A stretch of 64,000 bases of DNA from Isochrysis galbana (GCA_018136815.1 CM030941.1:991582-1055581); one strand, 5' to 3'; counted from the stretch's first letter, positions 11,736-24,000 are shown. Program-made: numbers and translations. The notes: a model not told the origin generated them from the sequence alone.

Positions 11736-12345
11736 ACATTAGGGGTTGGCAGATCTATCCGGATATATCTCTTGGATATTTGGGCTGTTTTGTCGGGTTC
11801 GATCTATCCCGTACGTACACCATGTTCTCTTTAGACGTGCAATAAAAATAAGGATAAGGGAGAGAACTTGTGAACGCCTTGTTGTGTTGGGATTTTTTTG
11901 CGGGTAAGGTAAGTGATACTTTTTTTGGGTGGGGTGGGGTGGGGTGGGGGGCGGGAAGTCTCTCAGGATCCCATGGGAGGGGGAGGGGGGAGGGCGAAAA
12001 TCGAAAAAAAAGGAGGCTGCACCTGAAGTTGCAGTCTGCAGTCTCTAGTCTCTAACTCTAACTCTAAGCGGGAAGGGGCGGAAGGAGAAAAGCGTTCATT
12101 TACCACCACATGACTAAATGTCTTACGTACAAAACTGATTGACTCATCAGCATCACATCCATTTGTCTCACTACGTATCTTTACAAAGAAGACAGGCCCA
12201 TTCGTAGAACGCCAATCAAAGGCCAAAAGGTTTGAGATTTTTATTATGAATATGAAAAGCTACTCTTAGGATTTAGGATCTAAGATCTCACATCTTCTTC
12301 ACAAGTCTGGGCGTACAAGTTGTACTCCTTCCTGCATGTGCAAGA

Positions 12346-13122
12346 ATGCGCCTGGGATGGCCGGCGTCGGTTGCCGCAAGCAGGCCGGCAGCGGTGCTTT
12401 GGCGATCGTGCTCGTCGTCGCTGCCGAGGTCGAAGCCATCCTCTGTGCCGCGAATGCTTCAGATCCTGCGCGCTTCTCTTGGCCAGGGCAAGCGGCTCGA
12501 CGATATCCTCGAGTGGCACGCTGAGGCATGGGCGCCGCCGCCCACTCAGCAACGGAGCATGCGGCCAATTGGCAAGCTGCTGGGCCGGCTACTCGCGTTG
12601 GATCACATGAACGAGGCGTGGGGTGTGTGGTCTTGGATGGCACGACGAAGAGATGTGAACGGGAAGCCGACACATTCGGAGCTGCTGCTCATGCTGCGTG
12701 GTCTGAATGTGAAGGGGAATCCTCAAACAGCTCAGCATGTTCTCCAGCTCTACCAGCAAGCTGAACATTGGCCTTTGCCGTCCGGACCTGATGCCGACTA
12801 CACGTGGCATCAGGTACAGCGTGAGGTAGCTTGCGCATTCGGCACCCTGGGAAGATTCGACGAAGCATTACACTTTTTGGAGCGGATCGTCCATGAAAAG
12901 TCCCATGGTAGAGGTGCAATTGAAGTGAAGGTGCCCTTGAGTCTAAGTGCCAGGGCATCGATGGAATGGAAAGATGGGCCACGAGGATGGCCGAGCTTGC
13001 AAGACGAGATCATCTACTATCGCTCAATGTTGGCTCTCGTCCAAGAAGAGCCAGAACACTCAGGACAAACTGAGAGCACAAAGGAGACTATACGCGTCTC
13101 TCAACATGGACCCGGTAGGTGA
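12346..13122 (+). CDS. PPR-like helical-repeat protein
   Basis: ATG at 12346, 258 codons to a TGA at 13122. The N-terminus is Ala/Arg/Ser-rich with no acidic residues, so an organelle transit peptide is plausible. The body shows paired helices typical of pentatricopeptide arrays: LDHMNEAWGVWSWMARR, THSELLLMLRGLNVKGN, AQHVLQLYQQAE, EVACAFGTLGRFDEALHFLERIV. PPR proteins act in organelle RNA processing, and this one has only 3-4 units. The last codons overlap a GGTAGGTGA donor-like sequence at 13115, so further exons may exist; the following DNA (13320 on) is interspersed repeat. Confidence 0.5.
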   Translation: MRLGWPASVAASRPAAVLWRSCSSSLPRSKPSSVPRMLQILRASLGQGKRLDDILEWHAEAWAPPPTQQRSMRPIGKLLGRLLALDHMNEAWGVWSWMARRRDVNGKPTHSELLLMLRGLNVKGNPQTAQHVLQLYQQAEHWPLPSGPDADYTWHQVQREVACAFGTLGRFDEALHFLERIVHEKSHGRGAIEVKVPLSLSARASMEWKDGPRGWPSLQDEIIYYRSMLALVQEEPEHSGQTESTKETIRVSQHGPGR

Positions 13123-13319
13123 CCACAGAGGTATGATGAGGGGTGGAGAGCTTGTAGAAACCGGGGTGCTCGGAATCTGCTGCTTCATGGCTGAAAACGA
13201 GAGCATAGTGACGCGCTATGGAAAAAATGGCCCGGCATCTCTTAAAAACAATTCGAGATCATCCATGTGCGATAGCATAGTGACTCCCCGTTAGCACAAC
13301 CGATCCAAAATGGCGACCC

Positions 13320-13566
13320 AATGGTGATGAGAATGAGACGATGTATGATGTATGTGGTCCGTAGCTAAGTCAGCTAAGCTAATTGGAGGGGGCATGGGGA
13401 CGGAATACACCTATAAGGGCGCGAGAGCACATTAGGGGTTGGCAGATCTATCCGGATATATCTCTTGGATATTTGGGCGATTTTGTCGGGATTCGATATA
13501 TCCCGTAGTCCCTAAGTGGCCTTAGTCCTGAGCTGAACCACATGCCACAAGGATGGATGGACAACA
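13320..13566 (+). repeat. Interspersed repeat with fragment of the 7.3-kb ORF
   Basis: 13322-13505 matches 8240-8375 and 11727-11815 (GATCTATCCGGATATATC, then TTGGATATTTGGGC). 13508-13566 is the inverted copy of 7776-7836. The adjacency of both modules supports one parent element. Confidence 0.55.
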
Positions 13567-14088
13567 GTTTGGAGGCGCGGCGCGAATGCGGCAACGAAAC
13601 AAACACTTTGTGCTTGTGGTGGGCTGTGGAGTGGTTGTGGTGCATCTGTGTGAGGTTGTGGCTGTGAGTCTGTAACATGGGATGTATGAGTTGCGGGACG
13701 AGAGGGACGAGACGAGCGGCCGGAAGCAGCACGGGATGGGAGCACACGGGACGGTACGGGCGATCCATGGCCGGGCATGACGAACGAGAGCAGACGAGGA
13801 CACAGACGGGAGCACGAGCGGGGCGACCCAACGCTGTCGCGGGAGCAGAAGAAAGACAAAAGGGGAAAAAACACGGGGCGACGGAAGGACCACTCGGAAA
13901 ACTATGGAAACAGAGGAGAAACTAATGGAACGGGAGGGGGCGAGCGCTGGAGGAACGGAAGGGAATCGGCGAGCGCGGGAGACTCTCCGACCCTCTCTGG
14001 CCAAGGGAACAAGGGAAACGCCGCGAAGGCGTGGGAGAATGGAAGGGAGGGATCTCAGCTGTGCGTCGTATGCGCGGGAACTCGGGGC
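13567..14088. other. A/G-rich unassigned DNA left of the retroelement
   Basis: The plus strand is purine-rich (GGGAACAAGGGAAACG and similar) with no recognisable protein. It occupies the place where the U3 region of the 5' LTR should be, but it does not match the U3 of the 3' LTR (26394-26601). Confidence 0.4.
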
Positions 14089-15287
14089 CTCGTTTAAGGC
14101 AATAAACCGGCATGACTTCGACTTCTCGTTCTGCAGTCGCTCTGCGAGACTCTCTCTCTCTCTCTCTCTCTCTCTCCGTCCGCCTCTCCTCGGCCGACGG
14201 CAAGAAGATTCGTCCAAAACATTCTCCGGTCCCAAGATATCTCGTGGGGGGTCTCTCCGCTCTCCGCGCTCCGCGAGGGAAAGGACGCGATCTCGCTCCG
14301 AGATCGGCCTCGCGCCCTCCCACGCTGCCCCGCCGTGCCCTCGGTCCCTCGCCCCCCCCGCGGCAGGTTCTTTCCCTCGGCGTGCCGTCCGTCGCCTCCG
14401 GCCGTTATATTAATCCCCCCCCCCCGCGCGAGGTTCTCTTCTCCCCCGCGCGCGGTTCGTTTCCTCCGGCCGTCGTTGTTCCCCCCCTCGCTTCGATTCC
14501 TCTCGCGGTTCCTTCGATGATTGCCTCCATCTCGTCCGTTCTTCTTCGCGATCCTCGCGGAGGGGGCACCGACGTTTAATGTTAGTTTCGTCGCGGTTTC
14601 GATGAAAGAAAGGAAGAACGAATGGCACGCGCCTCGCGTCTCGCGTCTTGTTTCGTCGCCCCTTGCTCGTTGCTTGTCTAGAAGGTCTCTCCGCACATCG
14701 CCTTCTTCCCCCGGCGCGATTTTGGATCTCTCCTCGACCCTCCGCGTTGGCTTCAGCGGACGAGTTCCACTTTAACGATAGTTCGAACCCTTCGGTGGCG
14801 TAGTTATGCGCTCTCTTTCCGTATATCTTCGCGCATGACGAGCGATCGCGACTTCAGCCTTCGCCGCGCGGGGAGGGGTTTGTTTATCGTATGATTCCGG
14901 AGTGTTTACGTTAGTTTTCTGAGCCCAAGGACTTTGGTTTTTGGTTTCTTGTGAGTGATTTTTGTAGCAACTTCGTCGAGTCCCACCGTGTTCCCAAGCG
15001 AGTCCCCCCGAGTTCCCGAGTCTATACCCCGAGTCAACGAGTCAATACAAGTCAAGCACGCGCCTGAGCCACCCCCAGTCGCCTGCCACCACCTCCCACA
15101 AGCCTCCTTCCGCACTTCCGCGCCCACCGTGCTCCGTGCGTGCGTCGTGCGTCGTGCGTCGATCACCATGCCCGTAGTCAACCCCGAGGAAAGCTCCATG
15201 AGCTCCCCACAAGAACCGCGTTCCGCGCTAGCTGCCGGCGCGCCCTCGCAGGCAATCTCCAAGAGTGAGATCAGCCTTGCTCTGACA
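14089..15287 (+). repeat. 5' copy of LTR (U3-less), leader and gag start
   Basis: Begins at CTCGTTTAAGGCAATAAACC, contains a (TC)n run (14150-14176), C-rich runs, a possible transcription start region, and ends inside gag at GCTCTGACA. It is matched base-for-base, apart from a few indels, by 26602-27801. The LTR/leader boundary probably lies near 14930-14980; I could not identify a convincing tRNA primer-binding site. Confidence 0.85.
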
Positions 15288-17936
15288 AGCACAAAATCTT
15301 CGCTCGCGCCTTCGGCTCCGGTCGCCATGTCGAGTTCTCCCCTCGAGAAATCTTCATTGTCCCCGCGTCATGAGCCCGTCTCTTCTTCTTCGGTTCTCGA
15401 ATCGTACGGGTCGAAGTCTCCCGGGGAAGAGAGCCTTGTGGGACCCCTCCCTTCTTCAAAAGAGAGTCTTTCCGAGCCAGTTCTCCCCTCCTCTCGCCTC
15501 TCCGCGCCGACGGTCGAAGTTCCGCCGCCTCCTCGGGCCTCTACTCACACCCCGTCAACTGGAGCTGGAATGGGTCCTCTCGCCTCGTCCGTTGCTCCAC
15601 CGGCGGCCTTTCCTCTCCTTTCTTTTGCTGATCCTTTGCCAAGTGTTCCTTCCTCTCTCAATCCCTCTGTGGTTGGTGCTGAAGATGATGTGGGTTCCGT
15701 CCGGTCCCTCCCTCCTTTCGAGCCCCCACCAAATGAAGAGTTTGTTCCACCCCCGTCGACGTACTCGTACCCCAAGCGTAACTTCGTTCCACCTCCGACC
15801 GCCACCGTCGGCGCCGCCCAAATCATGGACCAACAAGTCCAGATTGAGGCTCTCCGCGGCGCTGTCGACCGCCTTGAGTCCTCTACCCTCCAAGCCGCCC
15901 AACGCCACGAAGAATTTCAGCGGGAGGTGGGGTCTACCTTCAACGCGATACTCAGCATTCTACAAGGCCAAGCGGGCACTACGACTTCTCCTCGAGTCGA
16001 AACTTCGCCACCGCTTGTGGAAGAAGGAGACAACTCCATTGGTGCCCCTCCGGCCTCGGTTGAGTCCCCTTCTCAACCTTTGCCCGCCGCGCCGTTCTCC
16101 GTTCCGCCGAATTCGAATTCCGATCCCGTATTCAATACGCCCGTTCCTGTCACGTCCGCCGAGCCTGTTTCTGATCCCCAACCTCCACCCACCGTCGCGG
16201 GCCTCCGCTCGCTTCCAAATCCGGCGGCTCGGCGCCATCCCGTCGATCCAAGCCTCGCCGGTGATGCTTCTGAGCGAGAGGTCATCCTAGCCTCGTGGGG
16301 CCAACTGTTTGAGGATGCCGCCTACGAGGTAGCCTCTCTCTACAGGAAGTCCGACGATTTCGAGCTCATCCACGCCATTCTCAACGGCGGCCTCTCTCGA
16401 GCCGGCAATGTTTGGCACTACCGCGTGTTTTTCGAGAAGGAGCACGTGACCAAGTGGGCTCGGAGCCGCTTCTTCCTCGACCGCACCCTCCATCACCAAG
16501 TCCGAATGGGCAAAGAGCTTTCCGAGATCAAGTTCCCGAAGGGCCTGGCCTCGGACAACGTCCAGACAGCGGCCACCTCCTGGAATGATTTTCGTCTGTC
16601 CTTCATCAAGCCGCTCGAGCGCGCCCTCTCGCTCGGCTGCGACCACCGTGAAATCTTTACATCCTTGCTAGCGGCCGCCAACTTGTGCACCACCGGCAAC
16701 CAAAGGATCTACGCCTTCCTCCTCGATCTCGCCGAAGACCCGGTCCTCTCTCTCAACCCCGCGCTGGCCTGCGACGTGCTTCTCCGCAAGTGCGACGCCA
16801 CCTTCGCGGCCAACGTGCCCGGCTTCGCCAAAGACTCCGCCTCCATGGAGTGGGACAGGCTCGTAGCCCGTGAAGCCGGCTCCGATCTCTTAGAGTTGTC
16901 CAAGAATTTGGTGCGCGCGTACGTCCGCGAGATGGGTGACGCGAAGGTGGATGCCACGACGGTCTGGGACCACCCAAACATGTCGCACGATATCAATCAA
17001 CGATTCGAGTCCATCATTCGGAACGACAAGGTCGACGCGGCTCGCGGCGTGGATAACGCGACCAAGTTTGGCGAGTGTCTTGCAAAGACTCGCTTCCGCG
17101 TCGAGAACCACGAGCTCCCTCGCTCGGCCCTTTCGTGCGTCAACCTCTGCCAGCGCTACCTGAGCCCGTACGAACAAGCCCGTGCTAGCCAACAACAGAC
17201 GTCGGTCGCGGTCGCCGCCGTGACGCCGCCGGCGACTACTTCCAAGTCCACCAAGACCGCCAAGGTTGCTAAGGCTGCCTCTAACCCCGCGGACACTACG
17301 GCTTCGATCGTCGCCGCCGTCCAAGCAGCGGTGGCCGAGGCATTAAAATCGCAAAACAACAACTCGAACCGCAAGGCGACTGGCGCTGACAATCGTCGGG
17401 CTCCGCCTCCGCCTACGAATTACTCCGCATCGTCTCCGTTACCGGACGCACTTCTTGACCGTCCTCTCGGCAAAAGCACGTCTTCTCGTCGCCAATGTGA
17501 TCCCCCTCCGAACGGCCTTGGACTTCCGGCCGATTCGGGCCTCTCGGAATGGGATCCAGCTAGCTGGTCTCGAGCACGAGCCCGTTTCTGGCAAATTTCT
17601 CGTTACGCGGGTCACCCGGCCCTTCGCGCTGCGCTCACGCGCTGCCGTCCCTCGGATGCCACCATGACGGCGCCGCGTCTCGACGACTTAGACCGCGACG
17701 TCAAGGAGTGGACCGACGCCAACGGCTGCGCGTACTGCGCCTTTCGTCCCCGGGCTCCATCTGGTACGCCCGAAGCAGACCTGTGGAAGTATGGCACGGG
17801 CGACGGAGCTCATAACCCCGTCGTTTGCCAACCGTACATTCGTTTTCTCTGCGAAGGTGGCAGTGGCGAGTGTGGTAACGACCCAGAAGTCCACCGCCGC
17901 CTCCGCACGATGGTTGTTCTCCGTCCGGCCCAGTAG
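15168..17936 (+). CDS. gag: Retrotransposon Gag polyprotein
   Basis: 922 aa from ATG 15168; the frame is open from 14955, so about 71 more residues are possible. Residues 1-210 are a Ser/Pro-rich disordered region. A short coiled coil follows (QVQIEALRGAVDRLESS), then a Pro-rich spacer, then a helical capsid-like region (about 365-660) including YEVASLYRKSDDFELIHAIL and ALSLGCDHREIFTSLLAAAN. The C-terminal part has a Lys/Ala-rich stretch and Cys residues (CAYC, CEGGSGEC) that could form an atypical nucleocapsid finger rather than CCHC. The same capsid region is recognisable in the minus-strand fragment at 31870-32440. Gag ends at UAG 17934-17936 with pol open in the same frame. Confidence 0.85.
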   Translation: MPVVNPEESSMSSPQEPRSALAAGAPSQAISKSEISLALTSTKSSLAPSAPVAMSSSPLEKSSLSPRHEPVSSSSVLESYGSKSPGEESLVGPLPSSKESLSEPVLPSSRLSAPTVEVPPPPRASTHTPSTGAGMGPLASSVAPPAAFPLLSFADPLPSVPSSLNPSVVGAEDDVGSVRSLPPFEPPPNEEFVPPPSTYSYPKRNFVPPPTATVGAAQIMDQQVQIEALRGAVDRLESSTLQAAQRHEEFQREVGSTFNAILSILQGQAGTTTSPRVETSPPLVEEGDNSIGAPPASVESPSQPLPAAPFSVPPNSNSDPVFNTPVPVTSAEPVSDPQPPPTVAGLRSLPNPAARRHPVDPSLAGDASEREVILASWGQLFEDAAYEVASLYRKSDDFELIHAILNGGLSRAGNVWHYRVFFEKEHVTKWARSRFFLDRTLHHQVRMGKELSEIKFPKGLASDNVQTAATSWNDFRLSFIKPLERALSLGCDHREIFTSLLAAANLCTTGNQRIYAFLLDLAEDPVLSLNPALACDVLLRKCDATFAANVPGFAKDSASMEWDRLVAREAGSDLLELSKNLVRAYVREMGDAKVDATTVWDHPNMSHDINQRFESIIRNDKVDAARGVDNATKFGECLAKTRFRVENHELPRSALSCVNLCQRYLSPYEQARASQQQTSVAVAAVTPPATTSKSTKTAKVAKAASNPADTTASIVAAVQAAVAEALKSQNNNSNRKATGADNRRAPPPPTNYSASSPLPDALLDRPLGKSTSSRRQCDPPPNGLGLPADSGLSEWDPASWSRARARFWQISRYAGHPALRAALTRCRPSDATMTAPRLDDLDRDVKEWTDANGCAYCAFRPRAPSGTPEADLWKYGTGDGAHNPVVCQPYIRFLCEGGSGECGNDPEVHRRLRTMVVLRPAQ
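17934..17936 (+). promoter_or_regulatory. Candidate UAG readthrough site between gag and pol
   Basis: The Gag stop (context CAG TAG GTC) is followed by 29 sense codons in the same frame leading into the pol frame, with no other stop until 25208. There is no frame change between gag and pol. This is the layout of elements that make Gag-Pol by stop-codon suppression. GC-rich sequence downstream (GGCGGGGCCC) could support structure. Alternatives are a single nonsense mutation in a gag-pol fusion, or internal initiation at ATG 18024. Confidence 0.5.
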
Positions 17937-18023
17937 GTCGCCGGCGGGGCCCACGTCCGCGCTGTCACCCCGCTACCAGTCCAGGGTAGTGGGCCTGAAC
18001 GCCACCCACCAAAAGATCGTATT

Positions 18024-21000
18024 ATGCTACGGCCGAGTACTTCTACGGCCTCCAACCAGTACCCTAAGATTCCGCAAGTTCCAGACAAGCCCTTCCACCT
18101 CCACCCCCCTCTTTCTCCTGCCTCCTCGCCGATTACCCCTATTTCTCCCAATGCCGATAATTCCATCCTGGTTCTCGATATCACGCACGAGTCCTCCAAA
18201 CCAAGTCAACCGTCCCCGCCTCTCTATCAACTCAAGCCGCTGAACCGCTACCCCACGCCACTCCCCAAGCATCAACAGTCCAAGACCTCACGGTCTGCGA
18301 AAATCCAGCCGCCGCAGGCCCAATCCAACCTTCAATCTCTCAAATCAAATTTCGCATGTCCGAGCCACAAAACGTCTCCCGAATACGAGTCCGAGTCCAA
18401 GTCACGTTCAGAATTGCCCTCTTCGTCTTACGCCACCGCGCGCCCATCTACGAGTCTGAGCCCAGTCCAGTCATCACCGGTATCACCAGTCTCCATCGCT
18501 ACGACGATGGAGGCGCAGTTCTCCGGTTCTTCCCCACTTTCTTTCGAGTCCGAGTCCAAGCCTGTTTTGAGCAAACCCCGTTCTGAGCCATCCGAGTCCG
18601 AGTCCGAGTCCGAGTTTACAATGTCACCGAGCCCTACCACGCGGTCGACCGCAGGATTAACGGAGCTCCAGCCACCCACTGAGCCTCCGACGACCACTCC
18701 TTCCGAGGGAGTGTTCACCTTCGGTCCTCCACGCCCCGAGTCTGAGTCATTTGGAATCTCCGGTCACGTCCAGAATCCCAACCACAACCGAGCCCCGTTT
18801 CACGAGCCACCGCGTATCGAGTCCAAACACAAGCTGACGCCGAAGCCCTCGACGACAGCCACTGTGTCCTTGTCCGAGCCACCGTTCCGAGTCTCGCCGC
18901 AGCCGGCCTGCCACTCCAGCAAGCTGCACGCCGCCGAGCCGATCCCTTCCGTTTCCGTTCCGAGTCCGAGTCCAATCGCACAAGACAGTGCATCCCGAGC
19001 CCGCGTAATCAAGCCCGTCACCGAGTCCGAGATTTCGGCCGCACCGAGCCAACCGGTGCTGGCCACCGTGCCCCTATTGTCATCACAAGCTTCAGCTTCG
19101 TCCTCACCGACGGTTGCGACGCCAGGGGGCTTCACCTTTGGGCTGGCACCGTCCGTTCCCATTTCGAAAGTGAGCCCTGTTTTCAGTGTCCAGCACGACA
19201 GAAACGACGAGTCCGAGTCCGAGTACAATTTAACGTCACCGCGGAGTCCGCGGTCGACCACCGGCGTTCCCACGCCACCCCATCAACCGAGAGCCATGGA
19301 GGAGCTGGCACAGCCGTCTCCTAGCCCTTCTCAAGTTGCCGAGTCTTCCGAATTCGAGTCTGAATCCACCGTAATTTCAGCGGTCCATCCACCCGCTAGC
19401 CCGAGCCAAGTCCTCCGAAGAATGCTTCGCATTGGAGAACCTCTTCGGTCACCACCCACGCCAGCCGCTGCCGCAGAGCCACCACCCTGGCCTCAGCCTT
19501 CCCCGCGGCCGGCTTCTACGACAGCCACGTCCCTTCTTTCGTCGGCGCCGACCCCGCCGGCGACAGATTGCAACGAAGTCGATGCCGGGCCCGATTCCTC
19601 TTCTGATGTGACCATGGAGAGTGACCACAACTCCCTTGCACGTCGAGGAACGGCCGCCTCCCAAACCGAGCTTCTACGCCCATTGAGCCAACCCAACCGA
19701 GTCTCTAAGCCATGCCCTTCACGCCTCTCACCGGTGGTGTCGCGGCCGCGGCGTCCGTCGCCGCAATCCGACACCCCACCTCTCCGAGTTTGTTCGTCGA
19801 TCCCGTCCTCCGAGCCCGTCTCCACGTCGTCGATATCCGAGTCTTCTTTCATTCGTCCTACGTCGCCGCGGCCACCGGTTGCAGCCCCCAAGCACTGCCT
19901 GCCTCTCGATACCACTACCACCGCCATCATGCGCGTGGCAGCGATCAATGCGTCCGCGATCCAGTCCTTCGATTCCTCTCAAAACAACTCCGATGTCGGC
20001 ACCCGTGATGATACCCCGTCACCCGCTCTCCACGCTCTCGCCTCTCTTCGTGCACGAGCGAGCGGCTCTGCGGTGGTATTACCTCGGCACCTCACGGAGG
20101 CAGCCCAAGAGCTTCGCCGGCCTCGCAATGGCACCCTAGCCTCGCCTGCCGCCGCGCTACCCAAGCACTTCGATGAGCTTTGCGCTGAGCTCACGAAGAT
20201 GAATCAACGAGTCCAAGACGGGCTGACGTCTGGCTGTCACGCACCACGCGTTCTCGTCGTTGGCGAGACGAGCGGCGTCGTCTCCTCCATGTTCCTACTC
20301 GCCGGTGCTGATGTAGCTACGTGCGATTTGTATCCTTCCGAGATCGATTACGTGCCCCACTTCCAAGGCGACGCGCTTCATGTCCAAAACCTAGGTTGGG
20401 ACCTAGTCATCGCCCACCCGCCCTGCACGTACCTCTCCGCCGTCAGCAGTCAATGGCTCTCCCAAGAACCCGGACGTCGTGCCGCTCTTGAGTCGGCCGC
20501 CCGCGTCTTCAAGTCAATGGCCTCCGCCACTGCTCCGTTTGTAGCGGTTGAGAACCCTCGGATGCATGCGGAAGCTCGCCGTTTAGTCGGGGGGTTGACC
20601 CCGACCCAATTCGTCCAACCCTGGGAGCACGGCACTGGACACCAGAAAGCCACCGGGTTGTACCTCACCAAAGGGCTGCCGCCCCTCCAGCCAACTTGCG
20701 TCGTGGATGGCCGTGAGTCGGCCATGGCTAACCTCTCTCCTTCACCGCACCGTGGCGCTCTTCGCAGCCGCACCTACGTCGGTGTAGCTGGAGCGATGGC
20801 GATCCATTGGATGCCTGTTCTTCTTCGACATTTGAGTCAACAGCGAGACCAGACGTCGACGAAGAAATTGTCCGCGTTAGAGCTACTCGCTTGCGCGCGG
20901 TGCAGCCTATTGGACCGGCCTTCACTTAGCTCGACCGAGGCTACCGCCTACGAGCCGTGGTCGGCTCTTCATCGTTATGAGAGGGGGAGGGAAACTAGTG

Positions 21001-24000
21001 AAGTTTCTTCCGACCCCGTTGTTTCCCGTCCAGCTACTCCCGAGTCAGACAACCACGAAGACCAAAAAGAAACCCACGATAACCACGACAACGACACGCC
21101 ACTCCACGCCTCCGAGTCTACTCTCCACGACCCATTCTCTCCATGGACCGCCCCGCCTCCGGCACGCGCGAGCTCGCCGCGTCCGACGACGCCGACGACT
21201 CTCCGGAAGCGGCGCCAACAATGGCAATCATTCGGAGTGAACGGGGACCAGAAATGGTCCAACGTCACGCTCGAAACCGCTGACGAAATAAGAGCGCAAG
21301 CTCTAGCCGGACGAAGCGCCGACGAGGAATCCGACCTCGCCGCTGCCGTCCGAGCGCCGATCGAGTTCGTGGAAGCCAAAGGCATCCGTGCCGAAGAGCT
21401 AGCCTCATTAGTTCGAAGACCCAAGACAGAAGCCCAAGCCCGTCTCGAGAAAGATTGGGAAAAGATGTCCGACCACCCGAGGCACCCCACCGACAAGAGA
21501 GGCCTGGGCCACACTAGTCCCAAGCTATCACCCTGTACCGCTACCAACGAGGACGACGCCTCTAGGCCCTCTGCCACGATAGCGGCAGTCGGAGTACCCG
21601 AAGAGACGACGACTACTTTGACGACGAATTCACCCGAGCAACCACGCTGTCGACCAACCCCGTCCCCGTCCGACACCATCGCACACGTGACCACGCACCG
21701 ACCGGAGAGCGTCGTGGATACCCTACCATCTGCCTACCCAAGGCATTGCCTATATGTTCGAGACCTGATGGTCTGCCGCTCCGGCGAGGCTACCGGCAAA
21801 GAAGGAGTTATCTTAGCCGACTCCGCTCTCACGGTCAACAGCACCCTCGCTGACACCGGAGCTGGCCCGTCGGTCGTGACCACTTCCCTCTTGTCCAGCC
21901 TACCCAACGACGCATGCGTCGAGCGGCTGCCGCAAGCCGTAGTGACACCGCTCCATGGCCCAGACGGCCTACCTCTTATCGCGCGAGGCAAGGCTCGAAT
22001 CGTTTTCTCCGTCGGTGGATTTCTCTTTCGTCATACGTTCATGGTGATTGAAGGCAACCCGATGCTGCTGCTCGGGAACGACTTCTTAGCTACGCACGCC
22101 GCTTCGATTCAGCTCGCCTCCGACAGCGCGGAAGGCTCTATCTCACTCGGTGCTCCATCCACGGTGGCTTCTCTTGAGGTTGACGGCAGTCCAAGCCCCG
22201 ACGCTCCGCCGATCTTTCGCGTCTCGACGTCACCGATAGCGGTGGTCCCTGTCAGCATGACTTGTGCACAGGTCTGTCCGACCTCCGCGAACCCAATCAC
22301 GACTGACTTCTTCCGAGGGCCGCAAGCCGCCGAAAACGACAACCAGCTAGTCTCCGAGCCGCTCTTCAGCACGGCCGATGAGTTTGCCGCCAAAGCGCCG
22401 GCATCATGTGGCTCCGAGTACCTCCTATACACCCACGAACCTATCACGATCCCGGCCTATCATCGGGCAACGTTTCACGTCCGAATTCCGCTAGCTCTTC
22501 GAGAACACGAAGACTGCGCCATGCTCGTGGACCGACTCCCTACGCGTGAAACGATCGATAGCTCTCCTCTCGTCATTCCCCAAGTAGAGAGGTCGAACTC
22601 CGACCACACCATCGCGGTTACGGTGGTCAACACTGACCCCAAACCTCTACACCTTCCGTCGTTCCATCCTGTAGCTTCACTACAGGTTCGATTCAAAATT
22701 CACGCTGGAACATATCGCCGCGTCGGGGCCGTTAACTCGCCGGATGTGATTGAGTCGCTCGACGAGGACCAGCGTAAGCTCGAGGCAGCCAAGATCGACC
22801 CCGAAGGCCGTCTCTCGATGCCCCAACGTGAACAAGTTCGTCGTCTACTGGCCCGACGTATCGCTGCTTTCGCAATTGACCCGACCAACCCGAATCACAC
22901 TCACGTGATGGAGGTAGAGCTACCGCTCAACCCCGGAGCCGAAGCTCACCGCCACGCACCGTCTAGAGTTGGACGAGAGGGTGAGAAGATCATAGAGGAC
23001 GAAGTTTGCAAGATGGAGTCCGCGGGCATCATTAGGAAATCAAATTCGTCGTGGGCCTCTCGAGTCGTGCTAGTCACTAAGAAGGATGGCTCCGTACGTT
23101 TCTGCGTAGATTATCGCGACGTCAACTCCAAGCTTCGTCTAGAGGACAGCCCTCTTCCCCTCACGGTAGAAGCCATCGACCGATTGTCGTCCGGCCAAGG
23201 CAACCTTGATTCTCTATTCCTTTGCACCCTGGACCTGGCATCTGGTTTCTGGGGTATACCGATCAAAGAGTCCGATAAACATATCACCGCGTTCACTACT
23301 CATCGCGGCAAGTACGAGTTCAATTACTTGCCTTTTGGTGTTCAATCCGGTCCCTCGTATATGTGCCGCCTCATGGACGCCGTTCTCGGTGGGCTGGCAT
23401 GGGAGACTTGTATGCCATACTTGGATGATGTCGGCGCCTGGTCGACAGGCGTAGGTGACTCGCTGCAGGCCAGGGAAGAGTCGTCATTCCAACAAATGTT
23501 ACACCGTCTTGATCTTGTCTTGGAACGTCTCATCTGGGCGGGCCTCACTTGCAAGATGTCGAAATGCGTTTTCTTTGCCACCTCGGCTGAATATCTCGGC
23601 CACGTTGTTTCGCGTGAAGGTCTTCGGATGGATCCCAAGAAAGTGGAAGCCGTCTCGAAAATCGACCCTACCCAAATCAACTCTATCGAAGCCGTCCGTT
23701 CTTTCCTTGGACTGTGCTCGTACTACCGCCGTTTTATACGCCGTTTTGCGATCCGTGCAGCGCCGTTAACCGCTCTCACGCGGAAAGGGTGCGATGTCCC
23801 GGTCGAGTCGCAAACAGAAGCCTGTCGCCAAGCTATCGAAGATCTCAAGCAAGCTATCTGTGAAGAACCCGTACTCGCACCTCCTCGAGACGACCGTCCT
23901 TTCCTCGTTAAGACCGACGGTGCTAGCAAGCTCGGCATCGCCGGCGTCCTTGCTCAGAAAGACGACGAAGGGAGAGAGCGCGTTGTTGCATACTACGGTC

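Noticed and set aside
13522-14696. Overlapping long frames on both strands around 13.5-14.7 kb
   Set aside because: They fall in the LTR/leader and A/G-rich DNA, are duplicated at 26.4-27.2 kb as part of the LTR, and show Arg/Ser-rich compositional translations only.
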